Shown in pieces: positions 1 through 12,400 of a stretch of DNA of 64,000 bases (its first letter is position 1; every line of letters starts with the position of its first letter). The notes beneath the pieces are model-generated. The model ran no database searches. It was not told the DNA's origin and saw only the letters and a program-made list of their open reading frames with translations. The stretch spans positions 112,119-176,118 of the forward strand of contig VZRR01002305.1 in the NCBI GenBank assembly GCA_013398015.1, given 5' to 3'. This DNA comes from Oreocharis arfaki (lineage: Eukaryota; Chordata; Aves; Passeriformes; Paramythiidae). A program made the translations under genes and the position numbers.

Positions 1-482
1 CACATAAATTTATTTATTTATTTTTACTGTAATGGCCAAAATTGATACAGAAGTTTGTAAAATTACACTTAATATTTGTCTACAAAATACTTTACATGCA
101 CCAACACCCCCTGCAGTTTTATAAAAGTTTAGCACAATGAGGGCAAGGCTATGTTGTTGTGACTGACAGCAGGCATGAGCATGGAGAAATGCAGAAGTAA
201 AGGAAATAAACTTTACTCCTTCCCAGAGTTAAAGTGCTGAGTATGAACTGTTGAGTGCAGACAGGAAATTCTGCTGTGAATCTGAACTGTTTCCATGAGG
301 GTGGAGAATGGAGGAGAAGCAGCCTAGAACAGCTGGAAAAACGTGGAGAGGTTGTGGACGCTCTTGGTAAAAGCTTTGGGGTTTTAGTCTGATGTTCTCT
401 TGAGCAGTACAAGAGTTCTGAGTGCACAGCTCCTCCTCCTGCCACGAGAGGGAGGAGGGAAAAGGGTAAATCTCGACCTAAT
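1..482 (-). other. KNTC1: KNTC1 3' untranslated region
   Basis: The stretch downstream of the TAA at 483-485 has no splice-bounded coding sequence in the KNTC1 orientation. It runs to the window edge, where tandem polyadenylation signals lie. The open frames here are short and not protein-like. Confidence 0.8.
9..22 (-). terminator. KNTC1: Three overlapping AATAAA polyadenylation signals for KNTC1
   Basis: On the plus strand the bases read TTTATTTATTTATT, giving AATAAA three times at 4-base spacing on the minus strand. Cleavage usually follows 10-30 bases downstream, so the KNTC1 transcript would end at or just beyond position 1. Confidence 0.75.
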
Positions 483-3400
483 TTATGGCACTTCCAGGAC
501 ACAGGACCCCTCTGATCCATTCAGGTACATCTGGAAGGTCAAAGAACAATGTTAATAGGGCTTAGGAAAATGGGATGTGATCCAAGACCTGGGAAAGTCC
601 TTGCAAGTGTGGTGCTTAGCATGGCACAGACTTGGTTCAGGTAAAACGAATTATTTGAATTAATGAAGGGATATTTTATTATATACAATACATGCTACTG
701 AAGTAGATCAGCTAAAAAGTATTTTTGCAAAAAGTTGGGTGAAAATCTTCAGAGAAAAAGGAGAAAATGCTGCCTGAGGTGCAGAAAAGGTTTGTTTTAC
801 CTGCAGAAGATCAGATGCTGGGATGTCTGCCAGAGCAGGATTCCCACATTTCTCTTGATACTCTTGAATCAGAGCTGTTGCATCATCAAGGCTGTAAGAG
901 GCAAAGGCTGATCAACTTTGTCAAACAAAGCTCTCTAAAAAGCCAACAATTGAGACAGCAGAAGTAGAAAACCAAAGTACGATCCCATGAGTTTGAAGTC
1001 AGCTGGGCGCTGCCATTTCCCAGTAGAGAAAACAAGCCTGGCTTTTTCACCAGGGCTGTTCAATATATTCTAGAGTTTAAAATCAATATATTCTAGAGTT
1101 TAAATGTTTACTGGTTCCTGTCCCAGTTTGAGTGTGGGATAAGTGGTAGCAGTGCCCTGCAATCCTGAGGGTTTGGGCTCTGGCCTGAGTGTCCCCAAGT
1201 GTGAGAGGAGCCCAAGTGCTGTGAGCCACCCACGGGCGAGTGGGGCCCAACCCAGGGCCCTCTGTGATTTAAGTGCAGCACAAGAGGTGCTTTTAATTCT
1301 TGAAAGCTTCGTGGCAAAACCAACAATTCCCAAGTCTTCAGTACAGGCTGCTCATTTATTTATTTTTCCTGAGTGTTCTTATGGCTGAAGCTGTGACTCT
1401 GTGATGGCCCTGAGCTGGATTCACCCAAAGGGAAGGTCAAGATTTTGATTATTTCACTCTGGTTGCTTCTATTTTACCTGCATTTCATCTGCTGCTAATC
1501 CAGCTTTAACAACCTGTTACTTGGTCCTGAATGGCTGTAAAACTCTGTCCTAAGTATGCAAAGTAGTGAGGTGAGATTTATTTCTTTATTTAACTTAGCA
1601 ATACTTTAAAAACCCTCGGAGACTAAGTACTAGAAGACCTCCAAACAGATGAAAATAAAAGAAAGGTGAGATTTAGTTCCTGTAATTACTACCAGTTACA
1701 CCTGGTTTTTTACCATTTATTGACTTACCAGTTATTTTTGGCAAAATAATCCACCAGCTCTTTTATTCTGTGGGTGTTCATCAGGTGTTGCTTCAACAGT
1801 GGATAATATTTGGTTTTCCAGAACTGTTCATAGAGCTTCTCACTGATGATGCTGTCCAAAACCAAAGAGCTGATCTGGAGATTTGAATTTTAGTAATGAA
1901 AAGTGTTAATATTTTAGACAAAAGAGATTTTACTTCTGAATGGAAAGAGCTCATAGATTTCATATTGGACTCTGCAGAGAATAGGAGGGTTTTTTTTACA
2001 TTTTTTTTTTAAAGTGCTGTGAAATGGCAGTTTTTATGAAAACTGCTCCCCAGATTCAGAGAGGGAAATGAGTTTAACTTGCCCATAGGGAGGCAGCTCA
2101 AGGCAAAAGTGCAGTTTCCTAAATCCTTTGGCCTTTTAGCTTGAAATATTAATTCAGAAAAAACAAGGTGGCTCTGCTGCTCTCCAAACAGGGGCAGCCC
2201 AGAGCACAGCACTGGGTATGTACAAGAAGTTTTTCAGTTGCACAACATAAATAAAAATGTATTTTATATTTTTTGAGCATTCTGTCAAGTAAGGCTGGAC
2301 AAGATCAGAGGAGAGAGAAGAGGTCCTATGTACATTTATCTATCAAAAAAGCCTCCAAGTCAAAGGGAAGTGAAGTAAACTTTATTTATTTACCTGGGAA
2401 GCAAATGCTACCAGTTCTCCAGTGTCCATGTGTTCATCTATTTGTTGCAGCACAGTTTCTTTCTTGCAGGTTGATAACAAACCCTTGTGAAAATAAGTTA
2501 GAAAACATTATTATTCTGTGATTGATTCAAGTAGGAACTCTCCCTTCAGAACAAATGTTTGATTTATTCAGAAATATTTTGAAATTCTAGGTGCAAGCAT
2601 GGAATTATCAAACCAGGATCTGTGTGGTTGGACTGAAAGTGTTGCTTTTAACTCTCAAACGGTGCTTTGCTGTAGCTGTCACAGAATTTTTTGGCTGAAT
2701 GTCTTACACTCAAGCTGTGATTTGGGGAAACCTTTCTGAGGGTAACTTTAATGGCTGGAAGCCTAAGAATTTCAGGTGCTTTTGCTGGTCCCAGTTTGCT
2801 CATGACAAATATGGGAACAGCCTATAATGCTTCACCAGGGAGAACAATGCAGAGCATAAATTAATGGAAACAAATGAGAAGAGAAAGGAAAATGTCAAGG
2901 TTCATGCATAGGGAGGATATGGCTTTAAGGCAAAAGGTTTCTGTCAGAACTTGTGGTGCATATCAAACATCTTCCTTGGAAGTCAGGAGCTTGCAACTCA
3001 ACACTCTTCCAAATTAGGGTTCAGTACTTTTCTTACAATCTGCTATGGCTTGGGTTTTACTGTTTTGTTTTTTTTTTCCCCATGCATTTTATGGGAGGGA
3101 TCCCATAAAACATCCTCAAATTCTCTAAAGGCAAAGTCATATGACAAAGCTACTGGGGATGACTAAAGCTTTAAAAGAAAAAAGAAGAGGAAGTGTTCAC
3201 ATGATCCCTTTAGAAGCCTTTGTGGGTGGGAAATGTTGAGCACTCATCAGCAGGGATGTGTTTAAGTTAACTGGAATTCTGAGTTACCACCTTTGATAGT
3301 CTCTGGTGAGCAGGACATGCTTAAGGACATTTCCCTTGCAGAGACAGGACACAAAACTTCTTATTTACCTGGATTTGCTGCTCTCGCTTCTCAGAGTGAG

Positions 3401-6400
3401 GAATGACCAAGAGGCACCCCAGGGCAAAAGCTGGGAGGTCCAGCTGGGTGTATTGTTTAGCAATTCCAATGATATCCAGGTCAGCCAGGACAGGACACCT
3501 TCAGGAGATCAGGAGGGAAGGTCTCAGCTGTGATTTGTTTAACTGGATGGCTCAGTGCTGCCAGCACAGCTGCCCTGAGATTTGTAAGTCAGGTAGAGCA
3601 ACACATTTCTACCTCCCATTAATTCCAGAAATGGCCAAGCAAGTTGAAATTTCACTGAATACAAATGCATAAGGATTTTCTAGCCTGAAAAAAACCTCAA
3701 ATCTCAACTCCAGTTTCTCTTTCTAAGCAGCCAAGGTCCTATTTCGAGGGGAATTGTTGGCCCAGAGCAGAGCTTCGGTACAGATGTGTCTGCACAGTAG
3801 AGCAGGATCCCTTTCCAGATAATCTTTAAGGTCCCTCCCAACCCAAAGCTATTCTATCTCCTAATTAACTTTTGGCTCAAGACAGGCTCTCTGAGCTCTG
3901 TTGGCTCTTTTGAGCAAGTCAGAGCACTGTGGTGAATCAAATAATGAAAGAATGAGCTTTTTTGCACTGTGAAGGCAATGCAAGCCTGGTTTATGTACAG
4001 GATGTTTCGGAGCAGGGTTAGGGCAGGACTCTGAACTCACTTGAGCAGAACCCCAAAGCACTCCCGGCACTCCTGGAGCTGTTTGGGACTTGGTGGACAC
4101 GAGGCTGAGACAGAAAGAAAGAGAACAAGGTGTAGCAAATCTACAACCAAGTTACTCCAGGAGCAGGACAGTGAGTTACAGCCCTACCTGTGAGGAAGGG
4201 GGACAGGACCACGCTGCGCCAGGCTCGACTGAAGCTGGGAATCTGTTGGCAACAAGGTTCATTTCAAGTAACAGCCAAAACCAGGTGTAACCAAACGTGT
4301 TATAAACACAGACACCCCGACCCACTGCTCCTGGAAGAAGCCTCTCAATATTCCTTTTTATTTATCCTGAGTGAATTATTCCCTAACATTGCTTTCCTTA
4401 GCTCAGAGTCTAAGGTTTAGGCATGTTCTGACTGATGGCAAAATGGTTCTGTCCAATGCTTCCTGACATACTGCACTGTCATAAAAATAACAGGAATTCA
4501 AAAAGAATCTTTTTGTGGCTGACATGCAAAGACTCTAAATTCCTGCTAAGTGAAGAAAAAGATGAGAAGCCAGACAATATCTGCTTACCTCCCATAATGA
4601 AGGAATCCCAGTAATTGCAACCAAAACTCTTCTTAGATACTGAATCTGGAAAAAAAAAATTCAAGTACTTTGGTGTTTCTGAAGATTTGGCAATAATCTA
4701 CAGAACTGCATTCAGCTTGTTCTGTCTGCAGGATGCAAACTTAAAGTTTCTGAAAGTATTTTCTTTGTATTCCTTTGATACCTGTGGAAATATGCTCTGT
4801 AGTTTAGTAAATTAAATTATCAACCACACTGCCAGGTACATCTGGTACCTCCTTAGGCTGCAGCAGCTTTATATAATGTTTGACAATCACAGGCAATTAA
4901 GATTCTGAATGGCAACAACCAGGATTTCCATTACATTTTGGGGGTCATGTTTTGTGTATGCATATATGTAAATACATGTAGGCAGAGTTTGTATATATTT
5001 GCACACAAGAATGTGCCTATTACCTTACAAAATGATAATAACATGAAGAAAATTTTCCATTTATTACCATAGGATTTACTCTGAAAGGCTTTAAAAAAAA
5101 AAAATCAAAGTATAACAATTTAAGATCAAAATTTAAATTCCTCAGATCTTCAGCAGTTCAGGATCTCAGAGCCCAAAGTTACCATGGTTTATGGCCTCTG
5201 TATCTATCCTGCTCTTCAGAAATCACTGGATAAACCCAGCCTTTTTCTCACCTTGCTGCAGGACTTTATCCTTAAAAATTCCTTACCATATTGAAGCCCA
5301 GGAGTTTCTGCAGGAGGCCATTCCAGAGCTGGGGATCATACACTTTGTATTCTAAACTAAGCTCTGTCACCAGTCTCACAGCCTGAAGGAGAGCAAGGAC
5401 AACGCTGCATTTGAACAGAAATTCATGATCTTCAAACCTTTACAAGCCACTCTCAAAATTATTTCACACATGGGAGGAACAAAACCTAAACCATCTAGAT
5501 GTGGTATCATTTTATTTTCTAATTGTAGGCAGGGTAAAGCATTTATCTGTCATTTCCAGAGTGCATTGAAGGAATATGTGTTTAGAAAAGCCTGTGCTTT
5601 GCAGAGGTGTAAATTCACACGGTGTGCAACAAAATTTACAAAGGGTTTAAAAATCCTACCCTGGGTTCGTGGCTGTGGTTCTTCCATAGCCCTTTAATCA
5701 TGCCTTCCTTAGGACTCTTGTGGAATGATTCATAAGTAAATGGAATATTCAAGATCTCAAACTCTGCCAGATAAATGCAGCACTTCAGAAAATACCTGTG
5801 AAAATAAGCCCCACCAAAGCAGCAGTTAAGTGCTGTTTATATTTTAATCCACATATTCAAGCTCAGGACAACACTGAAAAGTGTCCTTCTGTTGCTTTAA
5901 TAATATGGAAAAAATTCATCTTACTTGACTTTTTCAATGGGTTTCTTAAAGAGTGATTCCACAGTGTTGGTATCTGCCAGGTAGAGCAAACACCTGAATG
6001 CTCTGGTCCTGTGAGCAAATGTCAGCTGAGTGTCACCAAAGGGCTGAGGGGAAAAACAGTCCCAAAGTCACAACAATTGGCTGAACAACTGGAGAGGACC
6101 ATCCTAGAGGTATACAGTCCTCTAGTTTTCTAGATTTAAGACTATTAATGCAGGCAAGAAAAAGATATTTGAATATTTGTGATATATAATATCACAAATG
6201 TAATTATTAAGAGTGGAAAAACTGGAGGTTAAGGTTCTGTTGAAACAATTCTACCACTTTCCTTTATTCCACCCAAAGTGAGCCAGTGTCTTACAGCAGC
6301 TTAAGACACACTCTAGAAAATGTTTAGGAAGTTGTTTCAGATAATATCAGCAGTAAGTTTAGAAAGCTCAGAGTTCAAGGGCTGCTCTTGACAGTCAATA

Positions 6401-9400
6401 TCAAAATTCAGTGAAAATCCCCATTTTAACCCAAAGGTTGGTGAAAGGGGAAAACACAGAGCTCATACAAATCACAAACCATCCAAAACACAGATGCAAA
6501 GGCCATAGGTTGAAGCTCTTGCAGGTAAGCAGACAACATTTGATTTTAATAAGAGGTAAAAAGCTCAAACAAGAATTTAGCAACTCACAGATGTGTCAGA
6601 TGTTGTAATTGCAAAGAGCATCCTTGAACTGTAATCCAGCGGGCGAGACTGAAGTAGGTAAATAACTCTGCAAAAATGGGTTTGTTTTTAATGCAAACAC
6701 AGCTACTGAAATACAACACATCAACAGTCATTTAAATGTAAGTATTTCACTGTCAAAAAGAGAGCAAGGATTAAGATATTCCAAGGATATAACAAAGGAG
6801 GGGAAAACCTCCAAAAAAGCTCCTCTTAAGCACTTGAATCTCTAAGTTATTGTCAATGGCATTTCGTGGCACAAATAAATATTGGATGATTCAAAAGTGA
6901 TGTCAGCAGAAAGTAAAAAGAAGAAGAGTGAGCTCTGAATCACACACCTTCAGGTTTCTTGAAAGATCCATTTTTTAACTGGCAAGTTAAAAATAACTCA
7001 CCATATCATAGGTAAGACAACGCACGTACCTTCGGAGTTCTTCATCCTCCTGAACATCTCCAAAGATTTCTTGGGTTTTCTTGAAAAAGAAATGAAAGTT
7101 TAGATGAGTTTTCCACATTGCTTGGATAAATAGCTGGGTCACACCCTTGCTTAAAAGCCTAGAATCAGTGGTTGATGAGGCTGATATATTTACAAGTGCT
7201 GTACTCCTCCAGGCTGGCTGCACAGCCCTTTTGTAGCACCAAAGGGAAGGTTTTAATCTCTACACAGACAGAAGGGAAAGCATTTCAAATCCTTCTCACC
7301 AGAGACAGCAGTGTGCTATATTAGGAAGGTTTTGAAATCTTAAATAGATCCATGAGTACTACAGGCAATTTGTGCAGAATAACCTCAAGTTTTCTGAACA
7401 AGTGGAGCAAAAAAAAAAATCCCCCATATTTTATGTTAACTGGTCATTTTCCTTCCAACCCCAAAGTGAGGACTTACCCCTGAGGGTGGTGTGCTTGGGC
7501 ACAGCCATTTAGCCAGCAGTTTGTCATAAATTTTGTTCATATCCAAGTTGTTAATCTCAGCTATCTCCTTAGCTGCCACGTGGATATCTACAGGAAGAGG
7601 TGCAGACAAAGTTATTTCCAAACCAGCATCACTTTGCTTGGGGGGGTTTTTTTTAAAGAGCTTCTCTTTGCTCCTTTGAGCCTGGATTATGGAAACTCAC
7701 CTGGATAATCTCTGCCAGCTGGATTTTGGAATCTTTGGTCGATGCTGTGGTGTTCATACAGTAAAACAATCAGATTTGCTGGTTTCCCAATGGACTTTAG
7801 ATGCTCCCCAGTGTTCAAGTTATTTGTTATCAGGACATTTTCTGTTGCTGCTCTCTTATACTGCAAGTGCAAGTTCCTCTGGAGGACTTCTGCTTTCTCA
7901 CGTGGCTCATCCTTTAGCAAAACACCACAGTTTTACATTAAAAAAGCCTCTTTTACTCAAAAGCACAAGAAAAATCATCTCTTTTATAGACTGGACAGCA
8001 GGATCTGCTCTTCAGAGGTGTCCCCACAGATATTTTTTTCTGCAGACAGAGAGGATTAACCACGTTGCTCTAGCTAGGAAAGGTATTTTGAAAAAAAATT
8101 GCAAAGCTGTGTTGTGGAAAAAGCCAAATAAAATATGTAGCAGTAGGTAAAATTAAGAGATTTTAGGGTAAAATGGAGAAGAAGAAAATATTAATATTAA
8201 AACTTGTGGCTGCTCAAATTTTAGTTTAATTTCAGCACAATTCTATCTGATCATGTGACTAAATACAGAGAACTACTTAGTGTTCTTTGTGCCTCAACAA
8301 CTCCATAGGAAGTTTGATATTTATGATTAAAGCTGAGATTCTTATTCACCTTCCCCTATGAAAGGAAACCATGAAAAAACAAGCCTGAGAATCAAGTCAG
8401 AGCAGATTTTCTTTATATATAACACTGCAAACAGCTAAAGAATCTTGGAACTCTAAGCAAAAATTAATGATGCTATTGATCAAAGCTGGGTGAGATTCCA
8501 CCTCATTCTCCTGCAGCCAGAAAAATGCACACAACAGGAGAAAGAACAAATTGTTCTTCCCTAAAACTGCTTATTTTTTGTCCAAGCTCCAAGAAGACTA
8601 AGCCTGATTTTTACAGGGTGTTAACAGGAGAATGGTACAGGACAGAAGGGATTCTTCTGGGGGGGTCACTTCCCCAGAAGTATTTCCCATGTCAGGGTTG
8701 GTTATGGTACAATTTACACAGCACTGCCCAAAACACCAAAAATTAAAATACAAACTTAAATATTTTGTAATTTTTGTAGTAACTTCCCAACAGTCTGGCA
8801 AGCAGTTTCCATTACCTGAGCTGTAGTACTCTTTAACCACTTCTCAGCCAGATAGAGACAGAATTTTAATGCCTGGACATGATCAGGACCTTTTTAAAGA
8901 TTAAAAAAAGGAAGAGAAAGAAGTAAATACATTAAGTTTTCATGAATCCTTCCTACAGTATATCCTATATCCATTTTATTTCGAAGAATTAAAAAGAAAA
9001 TCAGAAGTTATTTAAAATATTAGGAAAACTTTGGTGTGTAAAGAGCAAAAAAATTGCTCCAAATTATTTATTTGGATCCAAATAGCAGAGAAGGTAATTA
9101 AACTGGGCTGAAATATTGGCTCTTGGTGGAAAACTTGTCTGAAGATGGTGTGAACATGGAGAAACTTTTGGCAAGACAACAGGGCCAGGCTGGATGGGGC
9201 TTGGAGCAACTTGGTCTAGTGGAAGGTGTCCAGGTTGGAATAGGATTGGTTTGGGTTAAAAAAGCCTTTCTATGATTCTATAAAAAGAGGGGAAAAGAGG
9301 ATTTGATGGTGATGCTGTGACATCAAATGGCTGTTTGCCTAACCTTGTTCAAAACTGGATGCAGGAGACAAATTCATTTCCATCCTCCAACTTTGCTGGG

Positions 9401-12400
9401 TGTTATCCAAGGTCAGTGCACAAATGTTTGCTCAAACTCTCTCTCTCTGCTTGTCCCAAGCCTGTTCTCCCCCCATTCCTTCCCCCATCCCATTTGCAAC
9501 TCACCTATGGGGAATTCCTGGGCAATCTTGTGAGCCATGGCCACAGCCCACTCTGGGTTGATTATAGACAGCAAATAGGACTGAAGGGCCTTCACAGTTT
9601 TCATGGTTTCCTTGTTAACAATGGAGGTACAGCCACTGTTCCTCATTTCGAGTATTTTTGGTTTCAGTTTTTTTTCAAAGACATGTCGAACTGCAGACAT
9701 GTGGAAGGTATCCAGGGAAACCTGGAAAAATGTTAAAGTAGATGAAGAGTTGTCAGAGCTTCTACAGTGAGGCCCACATCACACAAAAGAAAGATGAAAA
9801 CTTCTTTTTTTTGGGGTGTGGGGGAATAATATTTAAATGAATTCCTTCAAGCTGTTACTTTACCTTCATTAGTTTGGAAATCAACAGAAGTGTTGGGAAG
9901 GTTTCCTCACTGAGCTCTGCAGCTGAAAGGGAAAAGTCAGTTGCCTGTGAGACTCTCACAATCTACTCACAGCTTCCTCTGTGAAATTAAGCACTTTCTG
10001 TTTATTGGTGGATGGGGACCTCCATTGGGAGAGAAAGGATTTGATCTTCATTATCCCCACTGGCCTGGGAAGTGGGATATGTGGATAAATTTTAGAGGAA
10101 ACAATTTGAGGACAAACCCTGCGTTGTATTTATCATCTTAGCTCCTCTGGGCAGCAATTTGGGAGCACAACAAGTGCTTTCAGAAGTACTTGGGGTGAAA
10201 ACTGCATTAATAGAGAATTACAGTTAATATACAACATACACTGTAGCACTTTAAAGGTCACAGACAGCAGAGAAAGGGAATTTGAGATCTATATATGGCC
10301 ATAAAAAATGCTGAACTTACATATAATGTTCCAGAAACACTGGGCAGTTCTGAAGAACAGCAGGTGAAAGGGCAGCCTGGTGTGAGCAGCTGGAGACAAG
10401 GGAATCATCTGCTCCAAAACATATTGGTGTTCTAGGTCCACTGGTGGAGAAATTCTTGTATAAGATTTCAGATGTTTGAGGAGGCTCAAAGCCTAAGGGG
10501 AGGAAAAAAAAGAGAAAGAAAATATGAATGAACAAACTGCAAAGTCCTGGAGGCTTTTTTGGGGGGCCAGTTGTTAAATATTCAGAGACTTTTTGTCCCT
10601 GCTACAAGAATTGCTGAGAAACTACTAGAAATCACTCTTTTTAAGGCTATTTTCTGAGGGAAAATTGTGTACATGGAATAATTCAATTGATTTCAACAGT
10701 TCTGAATGAATAATAAACAGACAAAGCAGAAGTGAGGTGCCATTAGCAAGGTAACACATCTGGACATACCTGGCTCAGCTGGATGCTGGTGTTCTTCTCA
10801 TCAGCACTTTGGATCACTCTCAGGACAACTTCCAGAGTTTCATAGTCATAAGGATCCAGCTGTTCAAAATAATCATCTATTTGATAAGATCTTACATGAT
10901 TTGTCTTATAAAAACATACAAGTGAGTTAATTTCCTCCTATTTTAGTAGCAATTACTGTTTCTTCAGTGCTATGTCAATATAAGCAGCATGACATAATTC
11001 TTTAAAACAAAATACTTCCTTAAATCTTAAATTCTAAAAAAAAAAAAAAAAAGTCAGGATTTTGCAGGAAGACCAAACAACATGTGCTGAAAACAAAAAC
11101 AAAAACCCCAACAACCAAAAACCCACCCCACAAAAACCCCAACCCTCCAAAATACAAAACCAAACCCCAACCAAACAAAAACCACCCCCAACATATAATT
11201 TTTACCCCCCATCCATTTTTAATGTAGAACTTCTCCAGTGTACTTAGAAATTACTATTTTTAATTATTATTTTCTGGTTGGTTGTTTTTTAAGGGAAGTG
11301 GGGATGAAAGACTCCTACTTCTCTTTCAAGGAAATTAGATATGTTGCTGTAATTTCTTTTGCAGAGAAGCAGGAAACTGAAACTTAACATTCACACGCTT
11401 CAAGAAAATTTGGAAAAAACACAGCCTTTTCAGTTGCTGTGGAATTATTAATCTGTCATTCAAGTGACATGCAGCATTACTAGATGTAGATTCCAGGGAT
11501 TTAGCTGTGTTGGGTTTTTTTGTCCTTATTTTATAGTTTTTTTACCTTGCACAATATTCCACTGAGGCTCACGACCAGGTCTTTGGTGCTCTTCAGCAGA
11601 GGAATTATTTTTAGTGCTCTAGCCAGTAATGTGGAATGAGGTTGCCTCTCACTGCTTTCTGCAGGGTCATCTTCAACACCATTTGTGTTTGAATTCTGGA
11701 GCAGAAGGGTTTCAATGCAAAGCTGCAGTGCAGCATCACTGTCCAGCATAAAAGTGCTAGGAAAGAACAGAAGATGATTTTCTCTGTGACCCTTGGTGTC
11801 ATCAAGGACCTTCTTTCCTTATGAATAAATTAATCCAAGGCCTGTATATATTCTGAATAGCATTAAAAAAAAACCCAAACAGTTTGCATATTATGTTAAT
11901 TAGGATTTATTTAAACCAAAATAGATTTCAGTGGCCATGGGTGTCCTTACAGCAACAATAGATTTAATAGGATCAGTACCTGCAGTAATTCAAGATGAGA
12001 CCTGTGTCTACTTCTGGGTTTTGCACCAACACTCTTATGAGTTCTTTCTTCCTTACTGGTGGCTGTCTGAACACAGTCTCGAAAGAAATCTACAGATAAA
12101 GAAATAATTCATCTCCTCACCTTATACAGTGAAGCTTTTACTTCTTTTAGTTTCAATCCAGACACTTTCATAGCAGGAAAAAAAGCAGTGTATTTGCCAA
12201 CTACCCCCTGTGCCAAATAGTACTTAAGAACTTGAATTTTCTTTTGCAGCCCCCTCAATTACTGCATTTCCACTTCTGATGTTTATTTATGCAGACAAGC
12301 AGAATGAAAAATCAGAACCAAAACCCCAACTTTGCTTACAATTTGAGTGGGAAATCTGCCTAAAACCACCCCCCACATCTCAGATTATACTGGTATTATT

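Noticed and set aside
6998..7029. Extension of KNTC1 exon 51 to a later donor at 6998
   Set aside because: The stronger donor at 7030 joins in phase to the 6589-6667 exon as in other vertebrates; the extra codons have no counterpart.
7689..8150. 153-codon plus-strand frame
   Set aside because: It covers the antisense of KNTC1 exon 49 (7701-7911), and its downstream half is intronic.
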